Notes: generated by a model from the sequence alone, not told the origin. Shown: positions 9,580 to 19,531, counted from the first letter of the stretch. The stretch is 64,000 nt of DNA from Comamonas granuli NBRC 101663 (GCF_000739995.1 NZ_BBJX01000004.1:310001-374000); one strand, 5' to 3'. Program-made: numbers and translations.

Positions 9580-11394
9580 ATGCAGTTTTGGCGACTTTGT
9601 TGGCTGGCCCTGGGGGCCTTGTGCATGCAACCCGCCTGGGCAGGCCATGCGTATGCGCTGTGGGGCCCGCCCCGCTACCCCGAAGGCTTTGCGCATTTCG
9701 ACTACGTCAACCCCCAGGCCCCCCAGGGCGGCGAGCTGCGCCTGGTGAGCAATCTGCGCACCTCCACCTTCGACAAGTACAACCCGTTCACCATCAAGGG
9801 CAGTGCGCCGGCCTACCTGTCGGAGCTGATGTTCGACAGCCTGCTCACGGGCGCCATGGACGAAACCGCCACCGGCTACGGCCTGCTCGCCGAGGACGTG
9901 AGCGTGGCCGCCGACGGCCTGTCGGCCACCTTCCGCCTGCGCCCTGCGGCGCGCTTTCACAACGGCCAGCCCGTGCTGGCGCAGGACGTCAAGCACAGCT
10001 ACGACACCCTGGTGGGGCCCTACACCTCGCCGGGCTACAAGACCCTGCTCATCGACGTGGCCGGGGCCGACGTGCTGGACGAGCGCACCGTGCGCTTTCG
10101 CTTCAAGAAGCCCAACCGCGAGCTGCCGCTCACCGTGGGCGGCCTGCCCGTGTTCAGCCGCGACTGGGGCGCGGGCAAGCCGTTCGACCAGGTGGTGACG
10201 GACCCGCCCATAGGCAGCGGCCCCTACCGCATCGGGCCGGTGAACTTCGGCAAGGACATCACCTACGTGCGCGACCCGCACTACTGGGCGCGTGGGCTCA
10301 ACGTACGCCGCGGCCAGGCCAACTTCGAGCGCATCAGCGTCAAGATCTACAAGGACAACACGGCGCGGCTCGAAGCCCTGAAGGCGGGCGAGTTCGACCT
10401 GATGCGCTTTTTCAGCGCCGGGGACTGGGCACGCCGCGTCAACGGCAAGAAGTTCGACACCGGCGAACTGGTGAAAGGGGAGTTTGCCCACAAGCTGCCC
10501 GCCGGCTTTCAGAGCTATGTGCTCAACACCCGACGCGCGCTGCTGCGCGACGCGCGCGTGCGCCAGGCGCTGGACCTGGCGCTGGACTACGAGTGGATGA
10601 ACCGCCAGATGTTCTACGGCTCCTACCAGCGCGTGCAGGACCTGTTCGGCAACACCGCCTGCGAGGCGCAGGGCACGCCCACGCCTGCCGAGCGCGCGCT
10701 GCTGGAGCCCTGGCGCGCCCAGATTCCGCCCGCCGCCTTCGGCCCCATGTACCGCGCGCCCAGCACCCAGGCGCCGTCGTCGCTGCGCGAGAACCTGCGC
10801 CGCGCCCAGGCCCTGCTGCGCGCGGCTGGCTGGCAGGTGCAGGACGGCGTGCTGCGTGCCGTGAACGTGCCCGGCGTGCCCGCGGGCACCGCCCTGGTGC
10901 TGGAATACATGGACAGCAACGAGGGCGGCATGCGCGTGGTCGCGCCCTGGATGCGCAACCTGGAAAAGCTCGGCATCACGCTGCGCTTTCGTTCGGTGGA
11001 CTTCGCCCTGTACCAGCAGCGCCTGCAGAAGTTCGACTTCGACATCACCTCGCTGGCCTTCCAGGGCACGAACAACCCGGGCCAGGAGTTCGCCGACATG
11101 TTCGGCAGCCAGGCGGCGGACCAGGAGGACTCGGGCAACTTCACCGGCCTCCAGAACCCGGCGGTGGACGCCATGATTGCCGCCATGGTCGGCGCCCGCA
11201 CGCAGGAGGAGCTGCTGCCCGCCTGCCATGCGCTGGACCGCATCATCATGCACAGCCACATCCTCGTGCCGCAGTGGTTTGCCAGCACCCACCGCATGGC
11301 CTACAACGCCTGGCGCCTGGAGCGCCCCGCGGTGCTGCCGCCGTACTCGCCCGGCGAAATGTGGGCGGTGTGGACCTGGTGGGCGAAAAAATGA
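9580..11394 (+). CDS. yejA: Peptide ABC transporter substrate-binding protein (YejA-like)
   Basis: A 604-residue family 5 solute-binding protein with a Sec signal peptide ([19 protein letters not shown]). The sequence [33 protein letters not shown] is typical of YejA, the periplasmic receptor of YejABEF. That importer takes up oligopeptides and, in enterobacteria, the peptide-nucleotide antibiotic microcin C. Permease and ATPase genes follow in the same direction, after an unrelated methyltransferase gene. The stop codon lies inside a dispersed repeat. Confidence 0.92.
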   Translation: MQFWRLCWLALGALCMQPAWAGHAYALWGPPRYPEGFAHFDYVNPQAPQGGELRLVSNLRTSTFDKYNPFTIKGSAPAYLSELMFDSLLTGAMDETATGYGLLAEDVSVAADGLSATFRLRPAARFHNGQPVLAQDVKHSYDTLVGPYTSPGYKTLLIDVAGADVLDERTVRFRFKKPNRELPLTVGGLPVFSRDWGAGKPFDQVVTDPPIGSGPYRIGPVNFGKDITYVRDPHYWARGLNVRRGQANFERISVKIYKDNTARLEALKAGEFDLMRFFSAGDWARRVNGKKFDTGELVKGEFAHKLPAGFQSYVLNTRRALLRDARVRQALDLALDYEWMNRQMFYGSYQRVQDLFGNTACEAQGTPTPAERALLEPWRAQIPPAAFGPMYRAPSTQAPSSLRENLRRAQALLRAAGWQVQDGVLRAVNVPGVPAGTALVLEYMDSNEGGMRVVAPWMRNLEKLGITLRFRSVDFALYQQRLQKFDFDITSLAFQGTNNPGQEFADMFGSQAADQEDSGNFTGLQNPAVDAMIAAMVGARTQEELLPACHALDRIIMHSHILVPQWFASTHRMAYNAWRLERPAVLPPYSPGEMWAVWTWWAKK

Positions 11395-11437
11395 GAGCTG
11401 TCCGCGCTTGCCTGGTGGGCGTTGCAGCCGTTTTTCC
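11384..11437 (-). repeat. Dispersed palindromic repeat across the yejA stop codon
   Basis: On the minus strand: AAAAACGGCTGCAACGCCC, a loop, AAGCGCGGACAGCTC, a T-rich end. The yejA TGA (11392-11394) falls inside it. Confidence 0.6.
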
Positions 11438-11459
11438 TGCATTTTCTTGACCCGCCGGA

Positions 11460-11918
11460 ATGAACCTGGAGCACAAGATCCCCCCGCCCCTGGTCGCCCT
11501 GGCCTGCGCTGGCCTGGCCTGGGCGCTGGCTGCCGCGTGGCCCGCCTGGCCCTTGCCGCAGGCGCTGCGCCTGCCGCTGGCCGCAGCCTGCGCGCTGCTC
11601 GGGCTGGCGCTCGACGCCTGGAGCCTGTGGAACTTCCGGCGCCAGCGCACCACCGTCAACCCGCTGGCGCCCGAGCGCGCGCGCAGCGTGGTGCAAAGCG
11701 GGCCGTACCGCTTCACGCGCAACCCCATGTACCTGGGCATGGCGCTGCTGCAGCTGGGCTGGTGCTTCTGGCTGGGGCAGCCGCTGGCGCTGCTGGCGCC
11801 GGCACTGTTCGTGGCCTACATCACGCGCTTTCAAATCCAGCCCGAGGAGCGGGCGCTGCGCGCCAAGTTCGGTGCGCCCTATGAAGCCTATCTGCGGCGG
11901 GTGCGCCGGTGGCTATGA
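11460..11918 (+). CDS. Isoprenylcysteine carboxyl methyltransferase-like membrane methyltransferase
   Basis: A 152-residue integral membrane protein of the ICMT/phospholipid methyltransferase superfamily. Three to four hydrophobic helices are visible. The cofactor-binding signature near the C-terminus is [21 protein letters not shown], followed by [24 protein letters not shown]. The substrate of bacterial members is generally unknown, and SAM dependence is inferred from the family. It sits between yejA and yejB, which are normally adjacent. Its last codons and TGA lie in a half copy of the dispersed repeat. Confidence 0.85.
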   Translation: MNLEHKIPPPLVALACAGLAWALAAAWPAWPLPQALRLPLAAACALLGLALDAWSLWNFRRQRTTVNPLAPERARSVVQSGPYRFTRNPMYLGMALLQLGWCFWLGQPLALLAPALFVAYITRFQIQPEERALRAKFGAPYEAYLRRVRRWL

Positions 11919-11944
11919 AAAGAAGAGCTGGCAGCGCTTGTAAG
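11911..11944 (-). repeat. Half copy of the dispersed palindromic repeat
   Basis: On the minus strand: AAGCGCTGCCAGCTCTTC, TTTTCATAGCC, the 3' half of the family. It supplies the stop of the methyltransferase gene. Confidence 0.55.
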
Positions 11945-12015
11945 ATGGCGCGCGGGGCCTGTTGACGCCCGCATCGCAGCCGCGCCGCCACCGTGCCCTT
12001 CGTCCATTGCCGCCC

Positions 12016-13047
12016 ATGTTCGCCTACATCCTCAAACGCCTGCTGCTCATGCTCCCCACGCTGCTGGGGGTGCTGCTGCTGACCTTCGTGGTGATCCAGT
12101 TCGTGCCCGGCGGGCCGGTGGAGCAGTACCTGGCCGAGGCCAAGGCGGGCGCGGGCGGGCAAGGGGCCGAGGGCGGCGGCCTGTCCTACCGCGGGGCGCA
12201 GGGCGTGGACCCCCAGCGGCTGGACCAGATCAAGAAGCTCTACGGTTTCGACAAGCCCGCGCACGAGCGCTTCCTGCAGATGCTGGGCCAGTTTGCGCGC
12301 TTCGACCTGGGGCGCAGCTTTTTCCAGAACAAGGACGTGTGGCAGCTCGTCAAGGAAAAGCTCCCCGTCTCCATCAGCCTGGGGCTGTGGACCTTCTTCA
12401 TCAGCTACCTCGTGGCCGTGCCTCTGGGCGTGGCCAAGGCGGTGCGCGCGGGCTCGCGCTTCGATCTGGTGACCACGCTGCTCATCCTGGTGGGCTACGC
12501 CATTCCGGGCTTCGTGCTGGGCGTGGCGCTGCTGGTCGTCTTTGGCGGGCAATTGCAGTGGTTTCCGCTGCGCGGCCTGACCTCGGCGAACTGGGACGAG
12601 CTCACCTGGGGCGCGCGCATTGCCGACTACCTGTGGCACATCACGCTGCCCATCATCGCCATGGTCGCGGGCAGCTTTGCCGTCACGGCCATGCTGACCA
12701 AGAATGCCTTTCTGGAGGAAATCCGCAAGCAGTACGTGCTGACGGCGCGCGCCAAGGGCCTCTCGGAGCGCCAGGTGCTGTGGAAGCATGTGCTGCGCAA
12801 CGCGCTCATTCCCATCATCACCGGCTTTCCGGCGGCGTTCATCGGCGCGTTCTTCGCGGGCTCGCTGCTCATCGAGACGCTGTTCTCGCTCGACGGCCTG
12901 GGCCTGCTGAGCTACGAGAGCGTGATCCGGCGCGACTACCCGGTGGTGCTGGGCACGCTGTATTTGTTCACGCTGATCGGGCTGGTGACCAAGCTGGTGT
13001 CCGATCTGTGCTACGTGTGGGTGGATCCGCGTGTCAAGTTCGATTAG
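12016..13047 (+). CDS. yejB: Peptide ABC transporter permease (YejB-like)
   Basis: A 343-residue inner-membrane permease of the binding-protein-dependent type. The N-terminus FAYILKRLLLMLPTLLGVLLLTFVVIQFVPGGPVEQYL and the EAA-type loop LTARAKGLSERQVLWKHVLRNALIPI, which contacts the ATPase, are typical. About six membrane helices are visible. The ATG at 12016 is preferred to an upstream in-frame start because it begins at the family's first helix. It overlaps yejE by 17 bases, indicating translational coupling. Confidence 0.93.
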   Translation: MFAYILKRLLLMLPTLLGVLLLTFVVIQFVPGGPVEQYLAEAKAGAGGQGAEGGGLSYRGAQGVDPQRLDQIKKLYGFDKPAHERFLQMLGQFARFDLGRSFFQNKDVWQLVKEKLPVSISLGLWTFFISYLVAVPLGVAKAVRAGSRFDLVTTLLILVGYAIPGFVLGVALLVVFGGQLQWFPLRGLTSANWDELTWGARIADYLWHITLPIIAMVAGSFAVTAMLTKNAFLEEIRKQYVLTARAKGLSERQVLWKHVLRNALIPIITGFPAAFIGAFFAGSLLIETLFSLDGLGLLSYESVIRRDYPVVLGTLYLFTLIGLVTKLVSDLCYVWVDPRVKFD

Positions 13048-14077
13048 CCCCGTCTCCCTGTCCCCTGCGCGCCGCGCCTGGCGGCGCTTCCGTGCCAACC
13101 GCCTGGGCTACTGGAGCCTGCTGGTGTTCTGCGCCCTGGTGCTGCTGAGCCTGTGCGCCGAGCTGGTGAGCAACGACCGGCCCCTGGTCGTGCGCTACGC
13201 CGGGCAGACCTACTGGCCCATGCTGCACGACTACCCGGAGACGGTGTTCGGCGGCGACTTCCAGACGCCCACCGACTACCTCGACCCCTTCATCCGCGAG
13301 CAGCTCCGCCAGGACGGCAACTGGGCGCTCTACACCCTCAACCCCTACGGGGCGAACACCATCAACTACTTTGCCGAGCAGCCCAACCCCGCGCCGCCCT
13401 CGGCCGCCAACTGGCTGGGCACGGACGACCGGGGGCGCGACCTGCTGGCGCAACTGCTCTACGGTTTTCGCGTGAGCGTGCTGTTCGGCCTGGCGCTCAC
13501 CGCCACGGGCGTGCTGCTGGGCGTGCTCACGGGCGCCATCCAGGGCTTTTTCGGCGGCAAGACGGACCTGGCCTTCCAGCGCTTCATCGAGATCTGGGGC
13601 TCCATGCCCGAGCTGTACCTGCTCATCATCTTCAGCGCGGTGCTGGCGCCCAGCATCGGCCTACTGCTGGTGCTGCTGTCGCTGTTCGGCTGGATGGGGC
13701 TGTCCGACTACGTGCGCGCCGAGTTCCTGCGCAACCGCCAGCTCGACTACGTGAAGGCCGCGCGCGCGCTGGGCGTGCCCAGCGGGCAGATCATCTGGCG
13801 CCACATCCTGCCCAACAGCCTCACGCCCGTGGTCACCTTCCTGCCGTTTCGCATGAGCGCGGCCATCCTGGCGCTGACCTCGCTCGACTTCCTGGGCCTG
13901 GGCGTGCCGCCGGGCACCCCCAGCCTGGGCGAACTGCTCGCGCAGGGCAAGGCCAACATCGACGCCTGGTGGATCTCGCTCTCCACCTTTGCCGTGCTGG
14001 TGGTCACGCTGTTGCTGCTCACCTTCATGGGCGACGCGCTGCGCGATGCGCTCGACCCCCGAAAGGCCGACCGATGA
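13031..14077 (+). CDS. yejE: Peptide ABC transporter permease (YejE-like)
   Basis: A 348-residue second permease of the importer. Its first helix is followed by the large periplasmic segment typical of YejE (YWPMLHDYPETVFGGDFQTPTDYLDPFI). The coupling loop is VKAARALGVPSGQIIWRHILPNSLTPVV. It starts with GTG at 13031 inside the end of yejB and its stop overlaps the ATG of yejF, so yejB-E-F are translated as one coupled unit. Confidence 0.93.
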   Translation: MSSSISPVSLSPARRAWRRFRANRLGYWSLLVFCALVLLSLCAELVSNDRPLVVRYAGQTYWPMLHDYPETVFGGDFQTPTDYLDPFIREQLRQDGNWALYTLNPYGANTINYFAEQPNPAPPSAANWLGTDDRGRDLLAQLLYGFRVSVLFGLALTATGVLLGVLTGAIQGFFGGKTDLAFQRFIEIWGSMPELYLLIIFSAVLAPSIGLLLVLLSLFGWMGLSDYVRAEFLRNRQLDYVKAARALGVPSGQIIWRHILPNSLTPVVTFLPFRMSAAILALTSLDFLGLGVPPGTPSLGELLAQGKANIDAWWISLSTFAVLVVTLLLLTFMGDALRDALDPRKADR

Positions 14078-15690
14078 GTGGCGCAGCGATGAATCCATTG
14101 CTCCAGGTACGCGACCTGTCGGTGCGCTTTGGCGCCAAGGAGGTGGTGCGCGGCGTGGGCTTTGACATCGCGCGGGGCGAGAAGCTGGCGCTGGTGGGCG
14201 AGTCCGGCTCGGGCAAGACCATCACGGCGCTCAGCCTGCTGCGCCTGGCGGGTGAGGCAAAAATCAGCGGCCAGGCCTTGCTGCACGGGCGCGAGCTGCT
14301 CTCATTATCGGAGCGCGAAATGCGCGGCGTGCGCGGCGGCGAGATCGCCATGGTGTTCCAGGAGCCCATGACGGCGCTCAACCCCCTGATGACCGTGGGC
14401 GCGCAAATCGCCGAGGTTTTGGAGCTGAAAAAGGCTTTGACGCCCGCCCAGAGCGCGCAAGCCGCTATTGAACTGCTAGCAAAAACCGGCATCCCCGAGC
14501 CCGCGCGCCGTGCCGGCAGCTACCCGCACCAGCTCTCGGGCGGCCAGCGCCAGCGCGCCATGATCGCCATGGCCCTGGCCAGCGAGCCGGCGCTGCTGCT
14601 GGCCGACGAACCCACCACGGCGCTGGACGTGAGCCTGCGCGGGCAAATCCTCGATCTGCTCGCCGACTTGCAGCGCGGCACCGGCATGGCCGTGCTCCTG
14701 ATCACGCACGACTTGCACCTGGTGCGCCGCTTTGCCGACCGCGTGGCCGTGATGGAGCACGGCCACCTGGTGGAGCAGGGCAGCGTGGCGCAGATCTTCG
14801 GCGCGCCCCAGCATCCCTACACCCAGCGCCTCATGGCCAGCCAGCCCCGGCGCGACGTGGTGGAGGCGCCCCCCGCGCCCGGTACCGCTCCCCTGGTGCA
14901 GGCGCAGGGCCTGCGCGTGGCCTACCCGACGGCGCTGCCGGGCGTGCGCGGCTGGTTTCGCAAAGGCGAATTCGTGGCCGTGCACGGCGTCGATCTGCAA
15001 CTGCTGCCCGGGCGCACCCTGGGCGTGGTGGGCGAGTCGGGGTCGGGTAAGTCCACGCTGGCGCAGGCCATCCTGGGCCTGCTGCCGCATGGCGGCCAGC
15101 TCACGGTGGTCGGCCAGGCCTGGCAGCAGCCGGCCACGCGCAACACGTCCGCCAACCAGCAGTTGCGCCGCCAGGTGCAGGTGGTGTTCCAGGACCCGTT
15201 TTCGTCGTTGTCGCCGCGCCTGACGGTCGAGGAGATCGTCGGCGAGGGCCTGCGCGTGCACGACGCGGCCCTGTCCGCCGCCCAGCGGCGCGCGCGCGTG
15301 CAGGCGGCCCTCGAAGAGGTGGGCCTGACCGAGGCGCAGTTTCCCGGCCTGCTGGCGCGCTACCCGCACGAATTCTCCGGCGGCCAGCGCCAGCGCCTGG
15401 CGGTGGCGCGCGCCCTCATCGTGCAGCCGCGCGTGCTGGTGCTCGACGAGCCCACCAGCGCGCTGGACGTCACCATCCAGCAGCAGGTGCTGGCCCTGCT
15501 GCAACGCCTGCAGAAAGAGCACGGCCTGTCCTACCTGCTCATCACGCACGACGTGGACGTGGTGCGCGCCATGGCGCACGAGGTGCTGGTCATGAAGGAC
15601 GGCCAGGTGCTGGAGCAGGGCAGCGTGGCCCAGGTGCTGGACGCACCGCAGCACCCCTACACGCAGCGCCTGGTGGCCGCGGCCGGCTAG
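14074..15690 (+). CDS. yejF: Peptide ABC transporter ATPase, two fused nucleotide-binding domains (YejF-like)
   Basis: A 538-residue protein with two complete ABC ATPase domains. The first has Walker [11 protein letters not shown], signature [15 protein letters not shown] and Walker [14 protein letters not shown]. The second has [27 protein letters not shown] and [12 protein letters not shown]. It powers peptide import. The ATG overlaps the yejE stop. A dispersed repeat (14425-14485) encodes [22 protein letters not shown] in the helical subdomain of the first ATPase. Its TAG shares CTAG with the stop of the convergent P-type ATPase gene. Confidence 0.94.
   Translation: MSGAAMNPLLQVRDLSVRFGAKEVVRGVGFDIARGEKLALVGESGSGKTITALSLLRLAGEAKISGQALLHGRELLSLSEREMRGVRGGEIAMVFQEPMTALNPLMTVGAQIAEVLELKKALTPAQSAQAAIELLAKTGIPEPARRAGSYPHQLSGGQRQRAMIAMALASEPALLLADEPTTALDVSLRGQILDLLADLQRGTGMAVLLITHDLHLVRRFADRVAVMEHGHLVEQGSVAQIFGAPQHPYTQRLMASQPRRDVVEAPPAPGTAPLVQAQGLRVAYPTALPGVRGWFRKGEFVAVHGVDLQLLPGRTLGVVGESGSGKSTLAQAILGLLPHGGQLTVVGQAWQQPATRNTSANQQLRRQVQVVFQDPFSSLSPRLTVEEIVGEGLRVHDAALSAAQRRARVQAALEEVGLTEAQFPGLLARYPHEFSGGQRQRLAVARALIVQPRVLVLDEPTSALDVTIQQQVLALLQRLQKEHGLSYLLITHDVDVVRAMAHEVLVMKDGQVLEQGSVAQVLDAPQHPYTQRLVAAAG
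14425..14485 (+). repeat. Dispersed palindromic repeat inside yejF
   Basis: AAAAAGGC, GACGCCCGCCCAGAGCGCGC, AAGCCGCTATTGAACTGCTA, GCAAAAA: family landmarks in order, in frame in the coding sequence. Confidence 0.65.
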
Positions 15691-18236
15691 CGCCGCCGCT
15701 GCCCGCGCGGCGCCAGCGCGCGCAGCAGCACCAGCCAGGCCAGGCACAGCGCCGCCAGCGCCAGGCCCGCCCACAGCGTGGCCAGGCCCGCCAGCTCCAG
15801 CCCCAGCAGGGTCCGCAGCCAGGCCATGCCCAGGGCGGCCGCCAGCAGCAGGCCCATGGCACCCGCCATGCGTGCCAGCCAGGGGTTGGCGGGCGCCGCG
15901 CGCCCGCGCTGGGCGAGGATGAGCAGCAGCACGCACAGCACCAGCACGGCAAACACCACGGTCCGGCCCTGGGCCGCGTTCCAGCCCTGCGCCAGCAGCC
16001 AGGCCTGTCCGCCCAGAAGCACGCCGCCCAGGCCCAGGCCCTGCAGCACGGCCAGCAGCAGCGGGCCGGGGGCAAAAGGCGAGTCGTTCACCGGCCGCGG
16101 CGGGCGCTCCATGGTGCCGCGCGCTTCGGGTTCGGCCTCGAAGACGATGGAGCAGGCGGGGTCGATGAGCAGCTCCATCAGCACGATGTGCACGGGCAGC
16201 AGCAGCGCCGGCCAGTGCAGCAGCGTGGGCACCAGCGTCAGCGCGATGATGGGCATGTGCACGGCAAACACAAAGCGCGTGGCCTTGCGCAGGTTGTCGT
16301 CGATGCGCCGGCCCTGCCGGATGGCGGCCACGATGTGGGCAAAGCTGTCCTGCAGCAGCACCAGCGCGGCGGCCTCGCGCGCCACGTCGGTACCGCGTTC
16401 GCCCATGGCAATGCCCACGTCGGCCGCCTTGAGCGCGGGTGCGTCGTTCACGCCGTCGCCGGTCATGGCCACCACCTCGCCGCTGGCGCGCAGCAGTTGC
16501 ACCAGGCGCAGCTTGTGCTGGGGCTTGAGGCGCGCGCACAGGTCCACGTGGCGCAGGCGCTCGCGCAGGGCGGCGTCGTCCAGCGCCTCCAGCTCGGCGC
16601 CGGTGATGACCGCGGGCCGGTCCGACAGGCCCACCTGCTGCGCGATGGCGCGCGCCGTGGCCGGGTGGTCGCCCGTCATCATGAGCACGCGCACGCCGGC
16701 GCGCCGGCATTCGGCCAGTGCGGCGGGCACCTCCGGGCGCGGCGGGTCGGCCAGCGCCACCAGGCCGAGGAAGTCGAAATCGAAATCATGCTGGCTGCCC
16801 GGCCAGGCGGGCGGCTGCCCCGGACCGGCACCCCGCCAGCGCCCGCGCGCCACGCCCAGCACGCGCAGGCCGCGCTCTGCCATGGCTTCGACCTGGCGGC
16901 GGATGGCGGCCTGCCGCGCGGCGTCCAGGTGGCACAGGTCGGCCACGGCCTCGGGTGCGCCCTTGGTCGCGAGCAGGTGCACGCCGGGCTCGTCGCTGGC
17001 AAAGACGCGCGTCATGGCCAGGATCTCGCCCGAGAGCGCGTACTCGAATTCCGGCTCGCGCCCGTCGTGCACATGCTCGGTGCCCTCCAGCCAGGCGTGG
17101 CCGAAGCGCTGTATGGCCTGCTCCATGGGGTCGAAGGGGTCGCCCGGCGTGGCCAGCATGGCAAATTCCGCGAGCAGGTGGAAGGCCTCGGGCAGGTGGC
17201 TGGCTCCCTCGGGCTCGAAAGTCTGCGCGGGCGTGGCCAGAGCGGCCACCGCCATGCGGTTGAGGGTGAGCGTGCCGGTCTTGTCCACGGCCAGCACGGT
17301 GATCGCGCCCAGGGCCTCCACGGCGGCGATGCGCCGCGTCAGCACCTTTTTCTGGGCGATGCGCCAGGCCCCCAGCGCCAGGAACACGGTGAGGACGACG
17401 GGGATCTCCTCGGGCAGGATGGCCATGGCCAGCGCAATGCCCGACAGCAGGCTCTCCAGCAGCGGGCGGCCGTCCCACCACCAGGCCAGCAGCACCTGCG
17501 CCAGGGCCAGCGCCAGGGCCGCCACGCCCAGGATGCGCACCAGCCGGCGCGCGCCCTGCTGCAGCGCCGAGGACGGCTCCACGGTGGCCGCCAGATCGGC
17601 GCCGATGCGCCCCAGCGCCGTGCGCCCGGCCGTGGCGCTCACGCACGCCAGGCCCACACCGCGCGTGACCACCGTGCTGGCAAACAGGACATGCGCGGGT
17701 GCCGGTGCGGGGGGCAGGGCGCCGCCGCCGTCCCCGGGCAGCGGCAGCTTGGCGACCGGCACGGATTCACCCGTGAGCAGCGACTCGTTCACCTCCAGCA
17801 GGCCCGCGAGCAGCACGGCGTCGGCCGCGATGCGGTCGCCCTCGTGCAGCACCAGCAGGTCGCCGCAGACCACCTCCCGCCCGGCAATGCGCAGCTCCTG
17901 CCCGTCGCGCAGCACCAGGGCGCGCGGGGCGGAGAGGTCGCGCAGCGACTCCAGGGCACGCTGCGTCTTGCGCTCCTGCACCAGCGTGATGGCTATGACC
18001 ACGAAGACGAAGCCGAGCAGGAACAGCGCCTCGGCGCGGTCGCCCAGGGCCAGGTAGAGGCCGCCGGCGGCCAGCAGCATGAGGAACATGGGCTCGGTGA
18101 GCACCTCGCGCACCATGGCGGCGGTGGACTTGGGGGTGCTGCCGGGCAGCAGGTTGGGGCCGTCGCGCTCCAGGCGCTCGGCCGCCTCGCGCTGGCTCAG
18201 GCCTTGGGGCGGCGGCGGGGAGGGGGGAGGGGGCAT
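15687..18236 (-). CDS. Cation-transporting P-type ATPase
   Basis: An 849-residue P-type ATPase of the inner membrane. Actuator motif LLTGES near residue 155, membrane motif LPEEIPVV in helix 4, phosphorylation motif DKTGTLTLNR near 320, MTGDHPATA, and hinge MTGDGVNDAPALKAADVGIAMG are all intact. About ten membrane helices fit the Ca/cation (P2-like) architecture. The PEEIP variant in place of PEGLP leaves the ion uncertain. The ATG at 18236 is chosen because coding upstream of it lacks family similarity. It is convergent with yejF, sharing the CTAG that holds both stop codons. Confidence 0.88.
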   Translation of the reverse strand: MPPPPSPPPPQGLSQREAAERLERDGPNLLPGSTPKSTAAMVREVLTEPMFLMLLAAGGLYLALGDRAEALFLLGFVFVVIAITLVQERKTQRALESLRDLSAPRALVLRDGQELRIAGREVVCGDLLVLHEGDRIAADAVLLAGLLEVNESLLTGESVPVAKLPLPGDGGGALPPAPAPAHVLFASTVVTRGVGLACVSATAGRTALGRIGADLAATVEPSSALQQGARRLVRILGVAALALALAQVLLAWWWDGRPLLESLLSGIALAMAILPEEIPVVLTVFLALGAWRIAQKKVLTRRIAAVEALGAITVLAVDKTGTLTLNRMAVAALATPAQTFEPEGASHLPEAFHLLAEFAMLATPGDPFDPMEQAIQRFGHAWLEGTEHVHDGREPEFEYALSGEILAMTRVFASDEPGVHLLATKGAPEAVADLCHLDAARQAAIRRQVEAMAERGLRVLGVARGRWRGAGPGQPPAWPGSQHDFDFDFLGLVALADPPRPEVPAALAECRRAGVRVLMMTGDHPATARAIAQQVGLSDRPAVITGAELEALDDAALRERLRHVDLCARLKPQHKLRLVQLLRASGEVVAMTGDGVNDAPALKAADVGIAMGERGTDVAREAAALVLLQDSFAHIVAAIRQGRRIDDNLRKATRFVFAVHMPIIALTLVPTLLHWPALLLPVHIVLMELLIDPACSIVFEAEPEARGTMERPPRPVNDSPFAPGPLLLAVLQGLGLGGVLLGGQAWLLAQGWNAAQGRTVVFAVLVLCVLLLILAQRGRAAPANPWLARMAGAMGLLLAAALGMAWLRTLLGLELAGLATLWAGLALAALCLAWLVLLRALAPRGQRRR

Positions 18237-18367
18237 GTCCGGGCGCGGTGCGAGTCGATGCAGTGGGCCGCAATGGCGCTGCCCAGTGTAGGCGCATGCC
18301 GGGCGCCGCGCCGGCATGCCGCTACCATAGGCGCCACCCGCGCAATGGATCCACAGGAGCCGCATCG

Positions 18368-18772
18368 ATGCACAACCCGGCCGTTCCGGCCCCCCCCGCC
18401 GCTGCGGCGGCAGAACCCCAGGCCTGGGCCGTGTGCCTGTGCGCCCAGTGGTGCGGCACCTGCCGCGAGTACCGCCCCGTTTTCGACGCGCTGGAGCACA
18501 AGTATCCGGGCGTGCGTTTCGTCTGGCTCGATGTCGAGGACCAGGCCGAGGTGGCGGGCGACTACGACGTGGAGACCTTTCCGACGCTGCTCGTCGCCGA
18601 CAGCGCGGGCGTGCGCTTTCTCGGGCCGGTGCTGCCCCAGGCGAGCGTGCTCGAGCGCCTGCTCCAGCGCCTGGGCGAGCCCCCGGCGGGCGCTGCGCTC
18701 GACCCGGAGGCGCCCGCACTGCTCGCGCGCATCCGCCAGGCCTGCGCCAGCGGCGCCGGAGACGGCGCCTGA
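18368..18772 (+). CDS. Thioredoxin-fold protein
   Basis: A 134-residue thioredoxin-family protein with the redox motif WCGTC near residue 32. YRPVFDALEHKYPGVRFVWLDVEDQAEVAGDYDVETFPTLLV gives the beta-alpha-beta core and the cis-Pro loop (TFP). There is no signal peptide, so it is probably cytoplasmic. It stands alone between the P-type ATPase and the rimP operon. The reading start ATG 18368 lies after AGGAGCC. Confidence 0.88.
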   Translation: MHNPAVPAPPAAAAAEPQAWAVCLCAQWCGTCREYRPVFDALEHKYPGVRFVWLDVEDQAEVAGDYDVETFPTLLVADSAGVRFLGPVLPQASVLERLLQRLGEPPAGAALDPEAPALLARIRQACASGAGDGA

Positions 18773-18784
18773 GCTGGGGAAACC

Positions 18785-18813
18785 TTGCAAATCAAGGTTT
18801 TGCAGGTTACAAT
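18785..18813 (+). promoter_or_regulatory. Sigma-70 promoter of the rimP-nusA-infB operon
   Basis: TTGCAA (18785-18790) and TACAAT (18808-18813) are separated by exactly 17 bases. This predicts a start near 18820, about 130 bases before rimP. Confidence 0.75.
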
Positions 18814-18830
18814 GTGCGCCTCACGACCAA

Positions 18831-18860
18831 ACGGGCGGGTACTCACCGCCCGTTTTTTTT
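18831..18860 (+). terminator. Intrinsic terminator/attenuator in the rimP leader
   Basis: Stem ACGGGCGG/CCGCCCGT followed by eight T residues, beginning only about ten bases after the predicted start. Flanking CGACCAA and TTGGTCG (18824-18830, 18859-18865) can extend the pairing. As it precedes rimP-nusA, it is a candidate attenuator. Confidence 0.75.
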
Positions 18861-18949
18861 GGTCGAATGGATTGTGAAACTCGAGCGGTCCGGGCCATTC
18901 TGGACGGCCCTCGGGTTCTTTGGTGTTTCCTAGGCTGAACAAAATACCC

Positions 18950-19531
18950 GTGGCGCTGCAGCAGATTGTTGAACAAACCGTGACCGGACTGGGCTATGAC
19001 CTCGTGGAGGTCGAGCGCTCGGCCGGCGGCCTGCTGCGCGTGACCATCGACTGGCCCTGGCAGGCGCCCGTCGAAGGCGCGGCGCCGGCGCCCGAGCAGT
19101 TCGTGACGGTGGAGGACTGCGAAAAGGTCACGCGCCAGCTGCAGTTTGCCCTGGAGGTCGACGCAGTGGATTACGTCCGCCTGGAAGTCTCCTCGCCCGG
19201 CATCGACCGGCCGCTGCGCGGTGAGCTCGACTTCGTGCGCTTTGCCGGCGAGGTGATCGACATCGTCCTCAAGGAGCCGATCGGCGCTGCGGCGGGCGGC
19301 CAGGTGGCGGCCAACCGCAAGAAGTTCCGCGGCGAGCTGTCGCGGTCGCCCGAGGGTGGCTGGCAGATCGTCTGGAGCGACGAGCCGCCGCCCAAGCCAG
19401 GCCAGAAAGTGAGCAAGAAGCGGGTGCCCGCGCCGCTGCAGGTGCTGGGCTTCACGCTCGATGAACTGCGCGAGGCGCGTCTGGCGCCCATCGTTGATTT
19501 CAAGGGAAGGGGCGCGGCGCCAGGTCGCTGA
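18950..19531 (+). CDS. rimP: Ribosome maturation factor RimP
   Basis: A 193-residue RimP needed for 30S subunit maturation. The N-terminal domain (QQIVEQTVTGLGYDLVEVERSAGGLLRVTID, then DCEKVTRQL, and VSSPGIDRPLRGELDFVRFAGE) is followed by the C-terminal domain ending FTLDELREARLAPIVDFKGRG. The GTG at 18950 gives the family N-terminus VALQQIVEQ; a TTG at 18920 would add ten unconserved residues. It is first in the rimP-nusA-infB-rbfA-truB set. Confidence 0.94.
   Translation: MALQQIVEQTVTGLGYDLVEVERSAGGLLRVTIDWPWQAPVEGAAPAPEQFVTVEDCEKVTRQLQFALEVDAVDYVRLEVSSPGIDRPLRGELDFVRFAGEVIDIVLKEPIGAAAGGQVAANRKKFRGELSRSPEGGWQIVWSDEPPPKPGQKVSKKRVPAPLQVLGFTLDELREARLAPIVDFKGRGAAPGR

Noticed and set aside
9517..11442. 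Minus-strand frame continuous with fabI, opposite yejA
   Set aside because: FabI begins at 9516 with its own ribosome-binding site and family N-terminus. The upstream extension is a composition shadow of yejA.
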